Both the position numbers and the translations under genes were made by a program. From the NCBI RefSeq assembly GCF_024343775.1, contig NZ_RJUF01000181.1, positions 62,001 through 126,000 of the forward strand: a stretch of 64,000 bases of DNA, written 5' to 3'. The number at the start of each line of letters is the position of its first letter. The stretch's first letter is position 1. Positions 17,827-25,720 of this stretch are shown one piece after another. The notes beneath the pieces were generated by a model that searched no databases, had not been told where the DNA came from, and saw only the letters and a list, made by a program, of their open reading frames with translations. Source of the stretch: Lacihabitans soyangensis (GTDB taxonomy: Bacteria > Bacteroidota > Bacteroidia > Cytophagales > Spirosomataceae).

Positions 17827-18837
17827 ATGAAAAAAATAGGAATTCTTTTTGGAATGGAAAACACATTTCCTTGGGCATTTATAGATAGGGTAAATCAGAA
17901 AACTGGTGGAAGAGGAATAATTGCAGAACCAGTCTTAATTGATAAAGCCGAACAAGGTGTTGCTTCTGAATATGCGGTTATTATAGACAGAATAAGTCAG
18001 GATGTTCCTTTTTACAGAGCTTTTCTGAAAAACGCAGCCCTGTGTGGTACTGCTGTTATCAACAACCCATTTTGGTTTAGTGCTGACGAAAAATACTTTA
18101 ACAATTGTCTAGCTGTAAAACTTGGTGTTCCAGTTCCAAACACAGTACTATTGCCATCAAAAGAACGACCAGATGACACCGGAGATCAGTCGTTTAGAAA
18201 CCTGAAAATGCCACTAGATTGGCAATATATGTTTGACAAAGTGAAGTTTCCAGCATACATGAAACCGCATTCTGGCGGTGGCTGGAAAAGTGTCTACAGA
18301 GTGGAAAACCCTGACGATCTCTGGCATAAACATGGCGAAACGGGACAATTGGTCATGATGCTTCAAGAAGAAATTATCTTCACGGATTATTATAGATGCT
18401 ATTGTATTGGCGGTAAATATGTACATGTGATGCCTTATGAACCACGAAATCCGCATCATTTAAGATATGCTACTCAACCTAAAACGCAGGGAGAGGCACA
18501 CAAAAAATTGATGGCCACCATAACAGACTATGTTTTAAAACTAAACCAAGCCCTTGGCTACGATTTTAATACTGTTGAGTTTGCGATTAGAGACGGCATA
18601 CCTTATGCCATAGATTTTTGCAATCCAGCACCCGATGCAGATGTAAATTCTGTGGGTCAAGAGAATTTCGAATGGGTGGTTGAAAATGCTGCGAATTTTG
18701 CGATAGAAAAAGCTACAAGCCAGGTATTTGGACAAAATAACTGCACGTGGGGCACATTTGTAAGGGATTCAGCTGTTCAGCCGTTAGTTGATTTAAAACC
18801 AAAGAAAACCGAAACCATAAAAAAACCTAAGAAATAA
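17827..18837 (+). CDS. ATP-grasp carboxylate ligase
   Basis: A 336-residue ATP-grasp protein expected to activate a carboxylate as acyl phosphate and join it to an amine or thiol. The ATP lid and glycine loop are at PAYMKPHSGGGW (142-153), the adenine-contact region at LQEEI (179-183), and the metal ligands at NTVEFAI (248-254) and AIDFCNPAPD (261-270). The C-terminus is a Lys/Pro-rich tail. The gene is 4 nt from the esterase, and its TAA overlaps the ATG of the next gene by one base, so translation is coupled to the YbdK-type ligase. The product is unknown. Confidence 0.85.
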   Translation: MKKIGILFGMENTFPWAFIDRVNQKTGGRGIIAEPVLIDKAEQGVASEYAVIIDRISQDVPFYRAFLKNAALCGTAVINNPFWFSADEKYFNNCLAVKLGVPVPNTVLLPSKERPDDTGDQSFRNLKMPLDWQYMFDKVKFPAYMKPHSGGGWKSVYRVENPDDLWHKHGETGQLVMMLQEEIIFTDYYRCYCIGGKYVHVMPYEPRNPHHLRYATQPKTQGEAHKKLMATITDYVLKLNQALGYDFNTVEFAIRDGIPYAIDFCNPAPDADVNSVGQENFEWVVENAANFAIEKATSQVFGQNNCTWGTFVRDSAVQPLVDLKPKKTETIKKPKK

Positions 18838-19934
18838 TGGGATTATTTACGTTGGGAATCGAGGAAGAATTCCAAACTATTGACCCTGAAACAAGAGAGC
18901 TGAAATCGCACATGTCAAAAATAGTTGAAGGAGGAAAGACTATTTTACAGGAGCGAATAAAGCAAGAAATGCATCAGGCAGTTGTAGAAGTAGGAACCAA
19001 TATTTGTGAGAACATTCAAGAGGCACGTGAAGAAGTTACATATTTGCGAAGAATGCTTTTGGATTTAGCCCAAAAACAGAATCTACACATCGCTGCTGCG
19101 GGAACACACCCATTCTCTGATTGGCAGCATCAACTAATTACTGAAGATGATAGATACAACAAGCTCATAGACGAAATGCGAGATGTGGCCAGAGGAAACC
19201 TAATTTTCGGTTTGCATGTCCATGTGGGCATAGAAGATCGTGACGACGCCATAAATATCATGAACCAAGCTCGATATTTTTTGCCTCACATATTTGCCTT
19301 GTCTGTAAATTCGCCTTTTTGGTGTGGTAGAAATACAGGATTTCATTCTTATAGGGCCAAAGTATTTGACAAATTTCCTCGTACGGGTATTCCTGAGCAT
19401 TTTAAGTCTGCGGCTGAGTACGACTCATACTTAAACTTGCTTATAAAAACGGGCTGCATAGACAACGGGAAGAAAATCTGGTGGGATTTAAGACTTCATC
19501 CTTTTTTCCCAACCATAGAATTCAGGATTTGTGACGTACCGATGAGAGTGGACGAGACAATTTGTTTAGCTGCCATTATGCAGGCTTTGATTGCCAAACT
19601 TTATAAACTAAGACAACAAAATCTAAGTTTTAGAACCTATCCGCGACATTTGATAAACGAAAACAAATGGCGTGCAGGTAGATACGGTATTAACTCCAAA
19701 TTGATAGACTTCGGAAAAGAATCAGAAGTGCCTTATAATGAATTGGTTGATGAGCTCTTAGATTTCATTAAAGATTCAGCAGAAGAATTGGGTTCTACAC
19801 ATGAGGTAAATTATGTGCACGAAATATTAAAAAATGGTACAGGTGCAGATAGACAGTTGAAGGTATTTGAAGAAACAAACGACTTCAATGCTGTGGTAGA
19901 TTATATAGTAAATGAAACAAAATTCGGACTTTAA
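18837..19934 (+). CDS. YbdK/GCS2-type carboxylate-amine ligase
   Basis: The 365-residue protein belongs to the glutamate-cysteine ligase family 2 fold, ATP-dependent enzymes that make an amide bond between a carboxylate (often glutamate) and an amine. Signature positions are LGIEEEF (6-12), FGLHVHVGI (124-132), SPFW with GRNTGFHSYR (159-173), FPRTGIP (180-186) and TIEFRICD (226-233). In isolation YbdK has weak gamma-glutamylcysteine activity. Its placement between an ATP-grasp ligase and a glutamine amidotransferase suggests a dedicated pathway, not plain glutathione synthesis. Confidence 0.9.
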   Translation: MGLFTLGIEEEFQTIDPETRELKSHMSKIVEGGKTILQERIKQEMHQAVVEVGTNICENIQEAREEVTYLRRMLLDLAQKQNLHIAAAGTHPFSDWQHQLITEDDRYNKLIDEMRDVARGNLIFGLHVHVGIEDRDDAINIMNQARYFLPHIFALSVNSPFWCGRNTGFHSYRAKVFDKFPRTGIPEHFKSAAEYDSYLNLLIKTGCIDNGKKIWWDLRLHPFFPTIEFRICDVPMRVDETICLAAIMQALIAKLYKLRQQNLSFRTYPRHLINENKWRAGRYGINSKLIDFGKESEVPYNELVDELLDFIKDSAEELGSTHEVNYVHEILKNGTGADRQLKVFEETNDFNAVVDYIVNETKFGL

Positions 19935-19975
19935 GAGTAATTTGACGAAATTTGCGGTCATCTTCAAACAAACGA

Positions 19976-20806
19976 ATGTCAGATTTTAAAATAGCCATAT
20001 TGGATATGTATGACGACGCACCCAATGAAGGAATGCGTTGTATTAAAACTTTGGTGGAAGATTTTCTTCAATCCAAAGGTGTAAATATGACCAACTATTC
20101 AATATTTAATGTTCGAAAAGGTGTTTTGTTACCTTCAATCGCCGATTTTGATGCGTTTATTTCTACCGGCGGCCCAGGAAGTCCAATTCTTGAAAATACC
20201 GAATGGGAAGCGAATTATTTTCAACTTATCAGTAAACTTTTAGAACACAATAAAAAAGTAGAAATTAAGAAGCAATTATTTGCCATTTGCCATTCTTTTC
20301 AGTTATTGTATCAATATTTTGACTTAGGTATTATTACCAAAAGAAAATCAACTTCCTTTGGTGTTATGCCTATTCATAAACTTGAGCCTGCACTACACGA
20401 AAGTATATTTTTCGGTTTGGAAGAGCCATTCTGGGCGGTGGATTCTCGTGATTTTCAAGCTATTATGCCCAACAAAAAGAGATTTAAAGAAATTGGTGCG
20501 AAAATCCTATGTCTCGAAAAAAATAGGCCACATGTGCCGCTAGAAAGGGCAATAATGGCCATAAGGTTTACCCCAGAAATAGTTGGAACACAGTTTCACC
20601 CAGAAGCTGACGCAGAAGGTATGCATCGCTACTTTAAAACAGAGGAGAAAAAACAAGCTGTTATTACCAATTTTGGAGAAAAGAAATACCACAGCATGAT
20701 TGAACATTTGGAAGATCCAGACAAAATTATGTTAACGGAATCTGTCATACTTCCGAATTTTTTAGAGCATGCTTTTCAACAAAAATTTGAGATTATTCTA
20801 GACTAA
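19976..20806 (+). CDS. Class I glutamine amidotransferase-like protein
   Basis: A 276-residue protein with a class I GATase fold: oxyanion-side GGPGSP (65-70), nucleophile Cys105 in AICHSFQLL and the His208/Glu210 pair in FHPEAD. The elbow reads C-x-S-x-Q where most family members have C-x-G-x-Q, a departure worth noting. A tail of about 60 residues follows the GATase core. It would hydrolyse glutamine to supply ammonia, or hydrolyse a gamma-glutamyl bond, for the ligases around it. The ATG at 19976 is preferred over an upstream TTG; the gap to the preceding gene is 41 nt and the next gene follows 4 nt later. Confidence 0.82.
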   Translation: MSDFKIAILDMYDDAPNEGMRCIKTLVEDFLQSKGVNMTNYSIFNVRKGVLLPSIADFDAFISTGGPGSPILENTEWEANYFQLISKLLEHNKKVEIKKQLFAICHSFQLLYQYFDLGIITKRKSTSFGVMPIHKLEPALHESIFFGLEEPFWAVDSRDFQAIMPNKKRFKEIGAKILCLEKNRPHVPLERAIMAIRFTPEIVGTQFHPEADAEGMHRYFKTEEKKQAVITNFGEKKYHSMIEHLEDPDKIMLTESVILPNFLEHAFQQKFEIILD

Positions 20807-20810
20807 AACT

Positions 20811-22010
20811 ATGGTAAACGAGCCAAGACAATATTTTAATGATTCATTTTCAGTAGAAAAATACCAGGCCATGTTGGCTGAAATAAAAAATGAATTTCCC
20901 GATACACTAGATTTTCGAGTGGCAGAATCTCCGATATTTGTAAGTAAAGACCTGAAAATAAAGATACTAAGTGCCTGCGGCTCCATCATTGATGAAATTA
21001 AAAAAGAAGGATTCAAAGAAAAAACCGAAAGAGCAATACCGACAGACCATTTTGTGCCAAATGAAAACCACAGACCGGATTGTTTAGCAATAGATTTTGC
21101 CATTACAAAGAACGCTGAGGGTGAGTTTGAACCACAATTAATTGAGCTGCAAGGATTCCCATCTTTATTTGCTTATCAGAGCTATCTTTCAAGTAAATAC
21201 AAAAAGCATTTTAACGTACAGAAAGGTTACAGCGAGTTTTTTAATAGGCTCAACACCATGACCTATATGCAAGAAATGCAGCAGTTTTTACTGAATGGTA
21301 GCCACCCCAAGAATACAATTCTGCTGGAGGTATTTCCAGAAAAACAAAAAACACGATTAGATTTTTCTTTAACCAAGAAGTTTTGGGGAATAGAACCCGT
21401 TTGCGTGACCAAACTTCGTAAATCTGGAGAGGATTTGTATTATGAACAGGATGGAAAGAAAATAACTATTGAACGTATTTACAACAGGTTAATATTTGAT
21501 GACTTGGACAGAAACTATCCTGATTTAAAACTCAATGTTGATTTGAAAGAACCACACTCTGCCAAATGGATTTCTCACCCAAATTGGTTCTATCGAGTTT
21601 CCAAATTCAGTTTGCCATTTTTTAAGTCCAAATATATTCCTGAATCAAACTATCTTTCTGAATTCGATAAAGTTCCAGATGATTTAGAAAATTATGTATT
21701 AAAACCTTTGTTTTCTTTTGCTGGAGCAGGAGTTAAGATTGATGTATCAAAAGACGACCTAGACAGCATCAAAGACCCAGAAAATTATCTTCTTCAAAGA
21801 AAAATTGTGTATGAACCCTGCATTAAAGACTTGAATGGGGAGGGCATAAAATGTGAAATAAGGATGCTTTATATCTGGCCAGAAAATGCAAGTAATCCTA
21901 AGTTGATGACCAATTTGGCCCGTTTAAGTAGGGGTAAAATGATAGGTGTGGATTACAACAAAAATTTTGACTGGGTAGGTGGAAGTAGTGCATTTTTCGA
22001 AACCAATTGA
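20811..22010 (+). CDS. Probable circularly permuted ATP-grasp-like protein
   Basis: The 399-residue protein lacks a textbook signature, but several segments look like a permuted ATP-grasp: an acidic substrate-side block PQLIELQGFPSLFAYQ (about 107-122), LKPLFSFAGAGVKI (a lysine plus glycine loop) about 100 residues from the end, and a terminal part with KCEIRMLY and ARLSRGKMIGVDYNKN. No signal peptide or membrane helix is visible. Its place between an amidotransferase (4 nt) and an aminotransferase (6 nt) supports a ligase role. The fold call is tentative. Confidence 0.55.
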   Translation: MVNEPRQYFNDSFSVEKYQAMLAEIKNEFPDTLDFRVAESPIFVSKDLKIKILSACGSIIDEIKKEGFKEKTERAIPTDHFVPNENHRPDCLAIDFAITKNAEGEFEPQLIELQGFPSLFAYQSYLSSKYKKHFNVQKGYSEFFNRLNTMTYMQEMQQFLLNGSHPKNTILLEVFPEKQKTRLDFSLTKKFWGIEPVCVTKLRKSGEDLYYEQDGKKITIERIYNRLIFDDLDRNYPDLKLNVDLKEPHSAKWISHPNWFYRVSKFSLPFFKSKYIPESNYLSEFDKVPDDLENYVLKPLFSFAGAGVKIDVSKDDLDSIKDPENYLLQRKIVYEPCIKDLNGEGIKCEIRMLYIWPENASNPKLMTNLARLSRGKMIGVDYNKNFDWVGGSSAFFETN

Positions 22011-22016
22011 TAATCA

Positions 22017-23204
22017 GTGGACAACAGACAGCTATTTCTAAATAATCTTGCTCAAACTTCAGATTTTCCTTTGGCTTTGGAATTTACATATGCCGAAGGA
22101 AGTTTTCTATTTGATAATAATCACAAAGCCTATCTAGACCTCATATCTGGCATTTCGGTGAGTAATGTTGGTCATCGTCACCCGAAAGTTATTAAAGCAA
22201 TCAAAAAACAGGTAGATTCCTACTTGCACCAAATGGTTTATGGCGAATATATCCAAAGTCCTCAAGTTCAGCTTGCTCATGCTTTGGTAATGACACTTGC
22301 TGGATTTGATACTTTGGCCGGAGATAAAATTGACAATGTTTACTTTACAAACTCAGGTACAGAGGCTGTTGAAGGTGCCTTGAAATTGGCCAAAAGATAC
22401 ACTAAAAAGCGTGAAATAATAGCTATTAAAAACTCCTACCATGGCTCTACACACGGAGCCTTATCTTTGGGAGAAGAGCATTTCAAAAGAGGTTTCAGAC
22501 CTCTCCTACCCGGCATAAAAAAAATCGAGAGGAATAATTTTGCTGATTTAGACCATATAACAGAAAATACAGCCTGCGTCATCATAGAGCCCATTGGAGC
22601 TGAAAGTGGAATCTTCGAAACGGACCATGATTTCATGCAAAAATTAGCCAAAAGATGCCATGAGATGGGCTGTCTTTTGATTTTTGATGAAATACAAACG
22701 GGATTTGGACGGACAGGAACATTTTGGGGACTAGAACAATACGGTTTTGCACCTGATATTTTGCTTTCCGCCAAAGGAATGGGTGGTGGCATGCCAATTG
22801 GAGCTTTTATGGCTCCGCAAAGTATTATGTCGGTTCTGAAAGATAATCCAATCCTTGGACATATCACTACCTTTGGAGGACATCCTGTAAGTTGTGCGGC
22901 TTCTTTGGCTACATTGAAAGTGATTCAGGATGAAATAAATTACGAAGATTTGAATCAGAAATCTGATAGAATCAAATCGATTTTCTTGAAACATCCTCTC
23001 GTTAAATCGGTTAGAGGGAAAGGATTTATGCTAGCCGCTGAATTTGAAAATTTTGAGATTCTAAAAGGAACCATCGACGGATTCATTGAAAATGGACTTA
23101 TAACCGATTGGTTTTTATATTGTGACAATGCCATGAGAATTTCTCCACCTTTGAATATCTCTGACAAGGAGCTGGATTTGGTTGAGCAAATCGTCTTAAA
23201 CTAA
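22017..23204 (+). CDS. Class III PLP-dependent aminotransferase
   Basis: The 395-residue enzyme carries the class III (acetylornithine/GABA aminotransferase) pattern: NSGTEAVEGALKLAK (112-126), YHG (141-143), DEIQTGFGRTG (224-234) with Asp224 for the pyridine nitrogen, and Lys253 in SAKGMGGGMPIG as the Schiff-base lysine. It begins with GTG at 22017; in-frame stops lie just upstream, and the previous stop is only 6 nt away. As last gene of the operon it may supply an omega- or beta-amino acid building block, or aminate a product. A hairpin follows at once. Confidence 0.88.
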   Translation: MDNRQLFLNNLAQTSDFPLALEFTYAEGSFLFDNNHKAYLDLISGISVSNVGHRHPKVIKAIKKQVDSYLHQMVYGEYIQSPQVQLAHALVMTLAGFDTLAGDKIDNVYFTNSGTEAVEGALKLAKRYTKKREIIAIKNSYHGSTHGALSLGEEHFKRGFRPLLPGIKKIERNNFADLDHITENTACVIIEPIGAESGIFETDHDFMQKLAKRCHEMGCLLIFDEIQTGFGRTGTFWGLEQYGFAPDILLSAKGMGGGMPIGAFMAPQSIMSVLKDNPILGHITTFGGHPVSCAASLATLKVIQDEINYEDLNQKSDRIKSIFLKHPLVKSVRGKGFMLAAEFENFEILKGTIDGFIENGLITDWFLYCDNAMRISPPLNISDKELDLVEQIVLN

Positions 23205-23238
23205 AAAAGACTTTAAGATATCAACCTTAAAGTCTTTT
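23205..23238. terminator. Bidirectional terminator between the amidoligase operon and trxA
   Basis: AAAAGACTTTAAG and CTTAAAGTCTTTT form a perfect 13-bp stem around an 8-nt loop, beginning at the aminotransferase stop. The T-run is longer on the minus strand, so it serves the convergent trxA gene as well. Confidence 0.85.
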
Positions 23239-23258
23239 GTCAACGATTTATCTTTGGA

Positions 23259-23582
23259 TTAAAGTGCTGCCTCTAATTTTTGAGCCAAAACGTGTTTTGG
23301 AACTGCACCTACGATTTTATCTACCATTTCACCATTTTTAAATATCATCAAGGTTGGAATTGAGCGAATGCCCAAACTAGAAGGTGTCACGCTATTTGCA
23401 TCTACGTCCATTTTACCTACGATGGCTTTTTCTAAATATTCACCTGCCAATTCTTCTACAGTTGGCCCAATCATTTTACACGGTCCACACCATTCAGCCC
23501 AGAAATCAACCAAAACTGGCTTATCAGATTTTATTAATTCTTGAAAATTGGCATCATTTACTTCTATTGCGTTCGCTCCCAT
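23259..23582 (-). CDS. trxA: Thioredoxin
   Basis: A 107-residue cytosolic thioredoxin that reduces protein disulfides. The redox motif WCGPC (Cys32, Cys35) and the cis-proline segment SIPTLMIF are intact. It is monocistronic, with a hairpin after the stop that it shares with the convergent operon and the terminator of the OmpA-family gene upstream. Confidence 0.97.
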   Translation of the reverse strand: MGANAIEVNDANFQELIKSDKPVLVDFWAEWCGPCKMIGPTVEELAGEYLEKAIVGKMDVDANSVTPSSLGIRSIPTLMIFKNGEMVDKIVGAVPKHVLAQKLEAAL

Positions 23583-23700
23583 TTACTTATTTTTTAGATT
23601 ATAAATTACAAACATTCCTTTCGTTTTAAATAGTTCCTAATCAGGGTTCATTTTTTCTAAAACTTACCTTCGAAATCATGAGCAAAAAGAATTTAAAACA

Positions 23701-23736
23701 AAAAAGCCGCCTTGAATGCATCAAGAACGGCTTTTT
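23701..23736 (-). terminator. Terminator of the OmpA-family lipoprotein gene
   Basis: AAAAAGCCG and CGGCTTTTT form the outer stem, with an inner TTGA/TCAA pairing; on the minus strand a T-run follows. It lies between the OmpA-family gene and trxA. Confidence 0.8.
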
Positions 23737-23757
23737 CTCGAAATAATATGATACCGA

Positions 23758-24669
23758 TTATTTTACGTTATCTGGGTTCAATAAATCGTAAAACTGATCT
23801 AACTTCGGCATTAAAATGATTCTTGTTCTTCTATTGATTGAACGTCCTTCTTGGGTATCGTTAGTGGTAAGAGCATTGTTTTCTCCTCTACCAGCCGCTA
23901 TCAGTTTATTTGGATCAACTCCGAACTTGGTTTGAAGCGTTCTTACCACAGAGGTAGCTCTTTTCACACTCAAATCCCAGTTGTCATCGATACAATCTGT
24001 GCTGATTTTGACATTGTCGGTGTAGCCCTCAACCATCATTTCAAGATCTGGTCTGGCCAGCAACATTTTCGCTACTTTCTCTAAAACAGTGTAGGCTTTA
24101 GGAGAGATTTTATAACTTCCTGAAGTAAACAACATTTTGTCCGAAAGATTGACCATCACAACAGTTTTGTCAACTTTAACTTCAATGTCGGTATCATCCA
24201 AACCTTCATTAAGTGACGACTTTAGATTTACTGCCAAGGCTAGGTTCATTGAGTCTGCCTTAGATTTAGCTGCCTGCAATAGACCAATGTACTTGTCTTT
24301 TTTCTCAAGCTGAGCTAATGTACGGTTGATGTTTTCGCTAGCAGTTTGGTTTAAAACAGTCAAACCTCCAACCTGTTGCATTTGTGTATCTCTTACTTTT
24401 TGCAAGTCGGTGATTTGAGCACGCAAATCTCTCATTTGCTCTTCTTTAGCGGCTTGTGCTGCTTTGGCGGCATCTTCAGCTCTTTGTTTGTCTTGCTCAC
24501 ATGTAACAAGCTTGTTTTTGAAATCGTTAACCATTTCGCCACGACGCTCAAGGTCGGCTTTGGTACTGGCTAACTCGGTTTGTAATCCAGCGAACTTTTT
24601 CTTCGATACACACGAAGAAAACGCTACAGCTACCGCAACAGAAAAAATTATCCCTTTGGTACTTATCAT
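23758..24669 (-). CDS. OmpA-family peptidoglycan-binding lipoprotein with coiled coil
   Basis: The 303-residue protein has a lipoprotein signal ending at AFSSC (Cys20), a long charged helical stretch (about 25-140) predicted to form a coiled coil, and a C-terminal OmpA domain from FTSGSYKISP to RSINRRTRI with the peptidoglycan-contact pattern GYTDN and NRRTRI. It should anchor the outer membrane to the cell wall or bridge a complex to peptidoglycan. It sits alone between trxA and the ispG operon and has its own terminator. Confidence 0.88.
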   Translation of the reverse strand: MISTKGIIFSVAVAVAFSSCVSKKKFAGLQTELASTKADLERRGEMVNDFKNKLVTCEQDKQRAEDAAKAAQAAKEEQMRDLRAQITDLQKVRDTQMQQVGGLTVLNQTASENINRTLAQLEKKDKYIGLLQAAKSKADSMNLALAVNLKSSLNEGLDDTDIEVKVDKTVVMVNLSDKMLFTSGSYKISPKAYTVLEKVAKMLLARPDLEMMVEGYTDNVKISTDCIDDNWDLSVKRATSVVRTLQTKFGVDPNKLIAAGRGENNALTTNDTQEGRSINRRTRIILMPKLDQFYDLLNPDNVK

Positions 24670-24752
24670 AATAATTAGAATTTGATGTTTAAGGTTCTAA
24701 ATGAATTTACAAAGGTACAGTTTTTAGAAAAAAAATTAAAGTACTTATTAAT

Positions 24753-25154
24753 TTAACTTAAAAAAAAACGGCCTTTGTTTAAAAATTTTAAATTATTGAC
24801 TTTCTGGTTATAAATATAGGTATGGCAAATGAACGACGAATTATCAACAAGAAGAAAACACTCTTTCAATTCTCTAATGTACAAGGAGTTAATAATGTTT
24901 TCTGGATCATAATCTTCGTATTCGTCAAGGCTTTTAAGGAAATCCGTTTCACTCTCAAAACTAACGATTTCGCCATAAACTTTATGATTTTCTGAAGGTA
25001 AATCGTGTATCAGGCCAGGGTAATAATCGACCAAAAATAGTTTTCCGTAGGTAAAAGCCTCGCCGATAAAGTTTGTATTTTTTTCTAACAGCAACCTGAA
25101 TGGATTATTGGTGTAGTTTCGCATCAAAGTTCCGTAAACAAACAAATATTCCAT
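24753..25154 (-). CDS. Gamma-glutamylcyclotransferase-like (AIG2) protein
   Basis: A 133-residue protein of the GGCT/AIG2 fold, recognised from YLFVYGTLMRN at the N-terminus, the GEAFTYGKLFLVDYYPG segment and VYGEIVSF followed by LDEYEDYDP. Enzymes of this family turn gamma-glutamyl amines into 5-oxoproline and free amine. The glutamate after the VYGE segment and the LDEYE pattern fit the family, but no substrate can be named. It is the last gene of the ispG operon, 17 nt after the MmcQ-like gene. Confidence 0.78.
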   Translation of the reverse strand: MEYLFVYGTLMRNYTNNPFRLLLEKNTNFIGEAFTYGKLFLVDYYPGLIHDLPSENHKVYGEIVSFESETDFLKSLDEYEDYDPENIINSLYIRELKECFLLVDNSSFICHTYIYNQKVNNLKFLNKGRFFLS

Positions 25155-25171
25155 AAGTCTTTTACTTCCTT

Positions 25172-25528
25172 TTACATTGAAGAAAGCTCAATTTGAAGTT
25201 TCTTGGTTAATCCCTTTACCACCAAATCATAGGACTCAGTGATTAACAATTTTACAAAATCTCGTTTTGTACTGAAGTCGATAATTACATTGTTCCAATG
25301 CGTTTTGTTCATGTGAAACGCACCCATTATATTAGGGTGTTCCCCTCTTAATTCTATATTTCTTTCGGGTGAATTTTTAATGCTTATTCGCACATCTTCA
25401 ACGTCCAAAGGTAGAAGTAGAAACATTTTACCCATTACCTTGAATACGACAGTTTCAGGCCCAAAAGGCATTTCCTCTGTGACACCCTTGAAGCTTAGGC
25501 TAAAATCTCTGATTTCCTCAATGTTCAT
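25172..25528 (-). CDS. MmcQ/YjbR-family protein
   Basis: A 118-residue protein with the MmcQ/YjbR pattern: early FKGVTEEMPFGPETVVFKVMGKMFLL and a later FHMNKTHWNNVIID with the LITESYDLVVKGL end. The fold resembles a double-wing DNA-binding domain, though no target is known. Its start overlaps the stop of the upstream 64-residue gene by 4 nt, so it is translated within the ispG operon. Confidence 0.88.
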   Translation of the reverse strand: MNIEEIRDFSLSFKGVTEEMPFGPETVVFKVMGKMFLLLPLDVEDVRISIKNSPERNIELRGEHPNIMGAFHMNKTHWNNVIIDFSTKRDFVKLLITESYDLVVKGLTKKLQIELSSM

Positions 25529-25719
25529 TCTCTTGTAAAAGCACGAATAACCATTACCACAACCGCTATTAAAAACAATACGATAGAAATTTTATTGATT
25601 CCGTGCATCATTTTCAAATTGGTGCTTACTGGATATTTACCCTCTTTGTCTTTTTTAAAAACTCTACCGAAATAGTTAAAAACCGGCCCAACTTTGAGCA
25701 TTTCTTGTAATCTTCCCAT
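25525..25719 (-). CDS. Small single-pass membrane protein (DUF6728-like)
   Basis: A 64-residue protein with a charged N-terminal half (VFNYFGRVFKKDKEGKYP) and one C-terminal transmembrane helix (about 43-60). By memory its pattern resembles small Bacteroidota proteins of the DUF6728 type; I cannot verify this. It is 1 nt past the ispG stop and overlaps the next gene by 4 nt, which argues strongly that it is a real gene. Confidence 0.75.
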   Translation of the reverse strand: MGRLQEMLKVGPVFNYFGRVFKKDKEGKYPVSTNLKMMHGINKISIVLFLIAVVVMVIRAFTRE

Positions 25720-25720
25720 T

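Noticed and set aside
18837-20806. Ergothioneine or glutathione pathway
   Set aside because: A GCS2-type ligase and an amidotransferase are present, but EgtB/EgtD-like genes and a glutathione synthetase pattern are absent, and the amidotransferase is class I.
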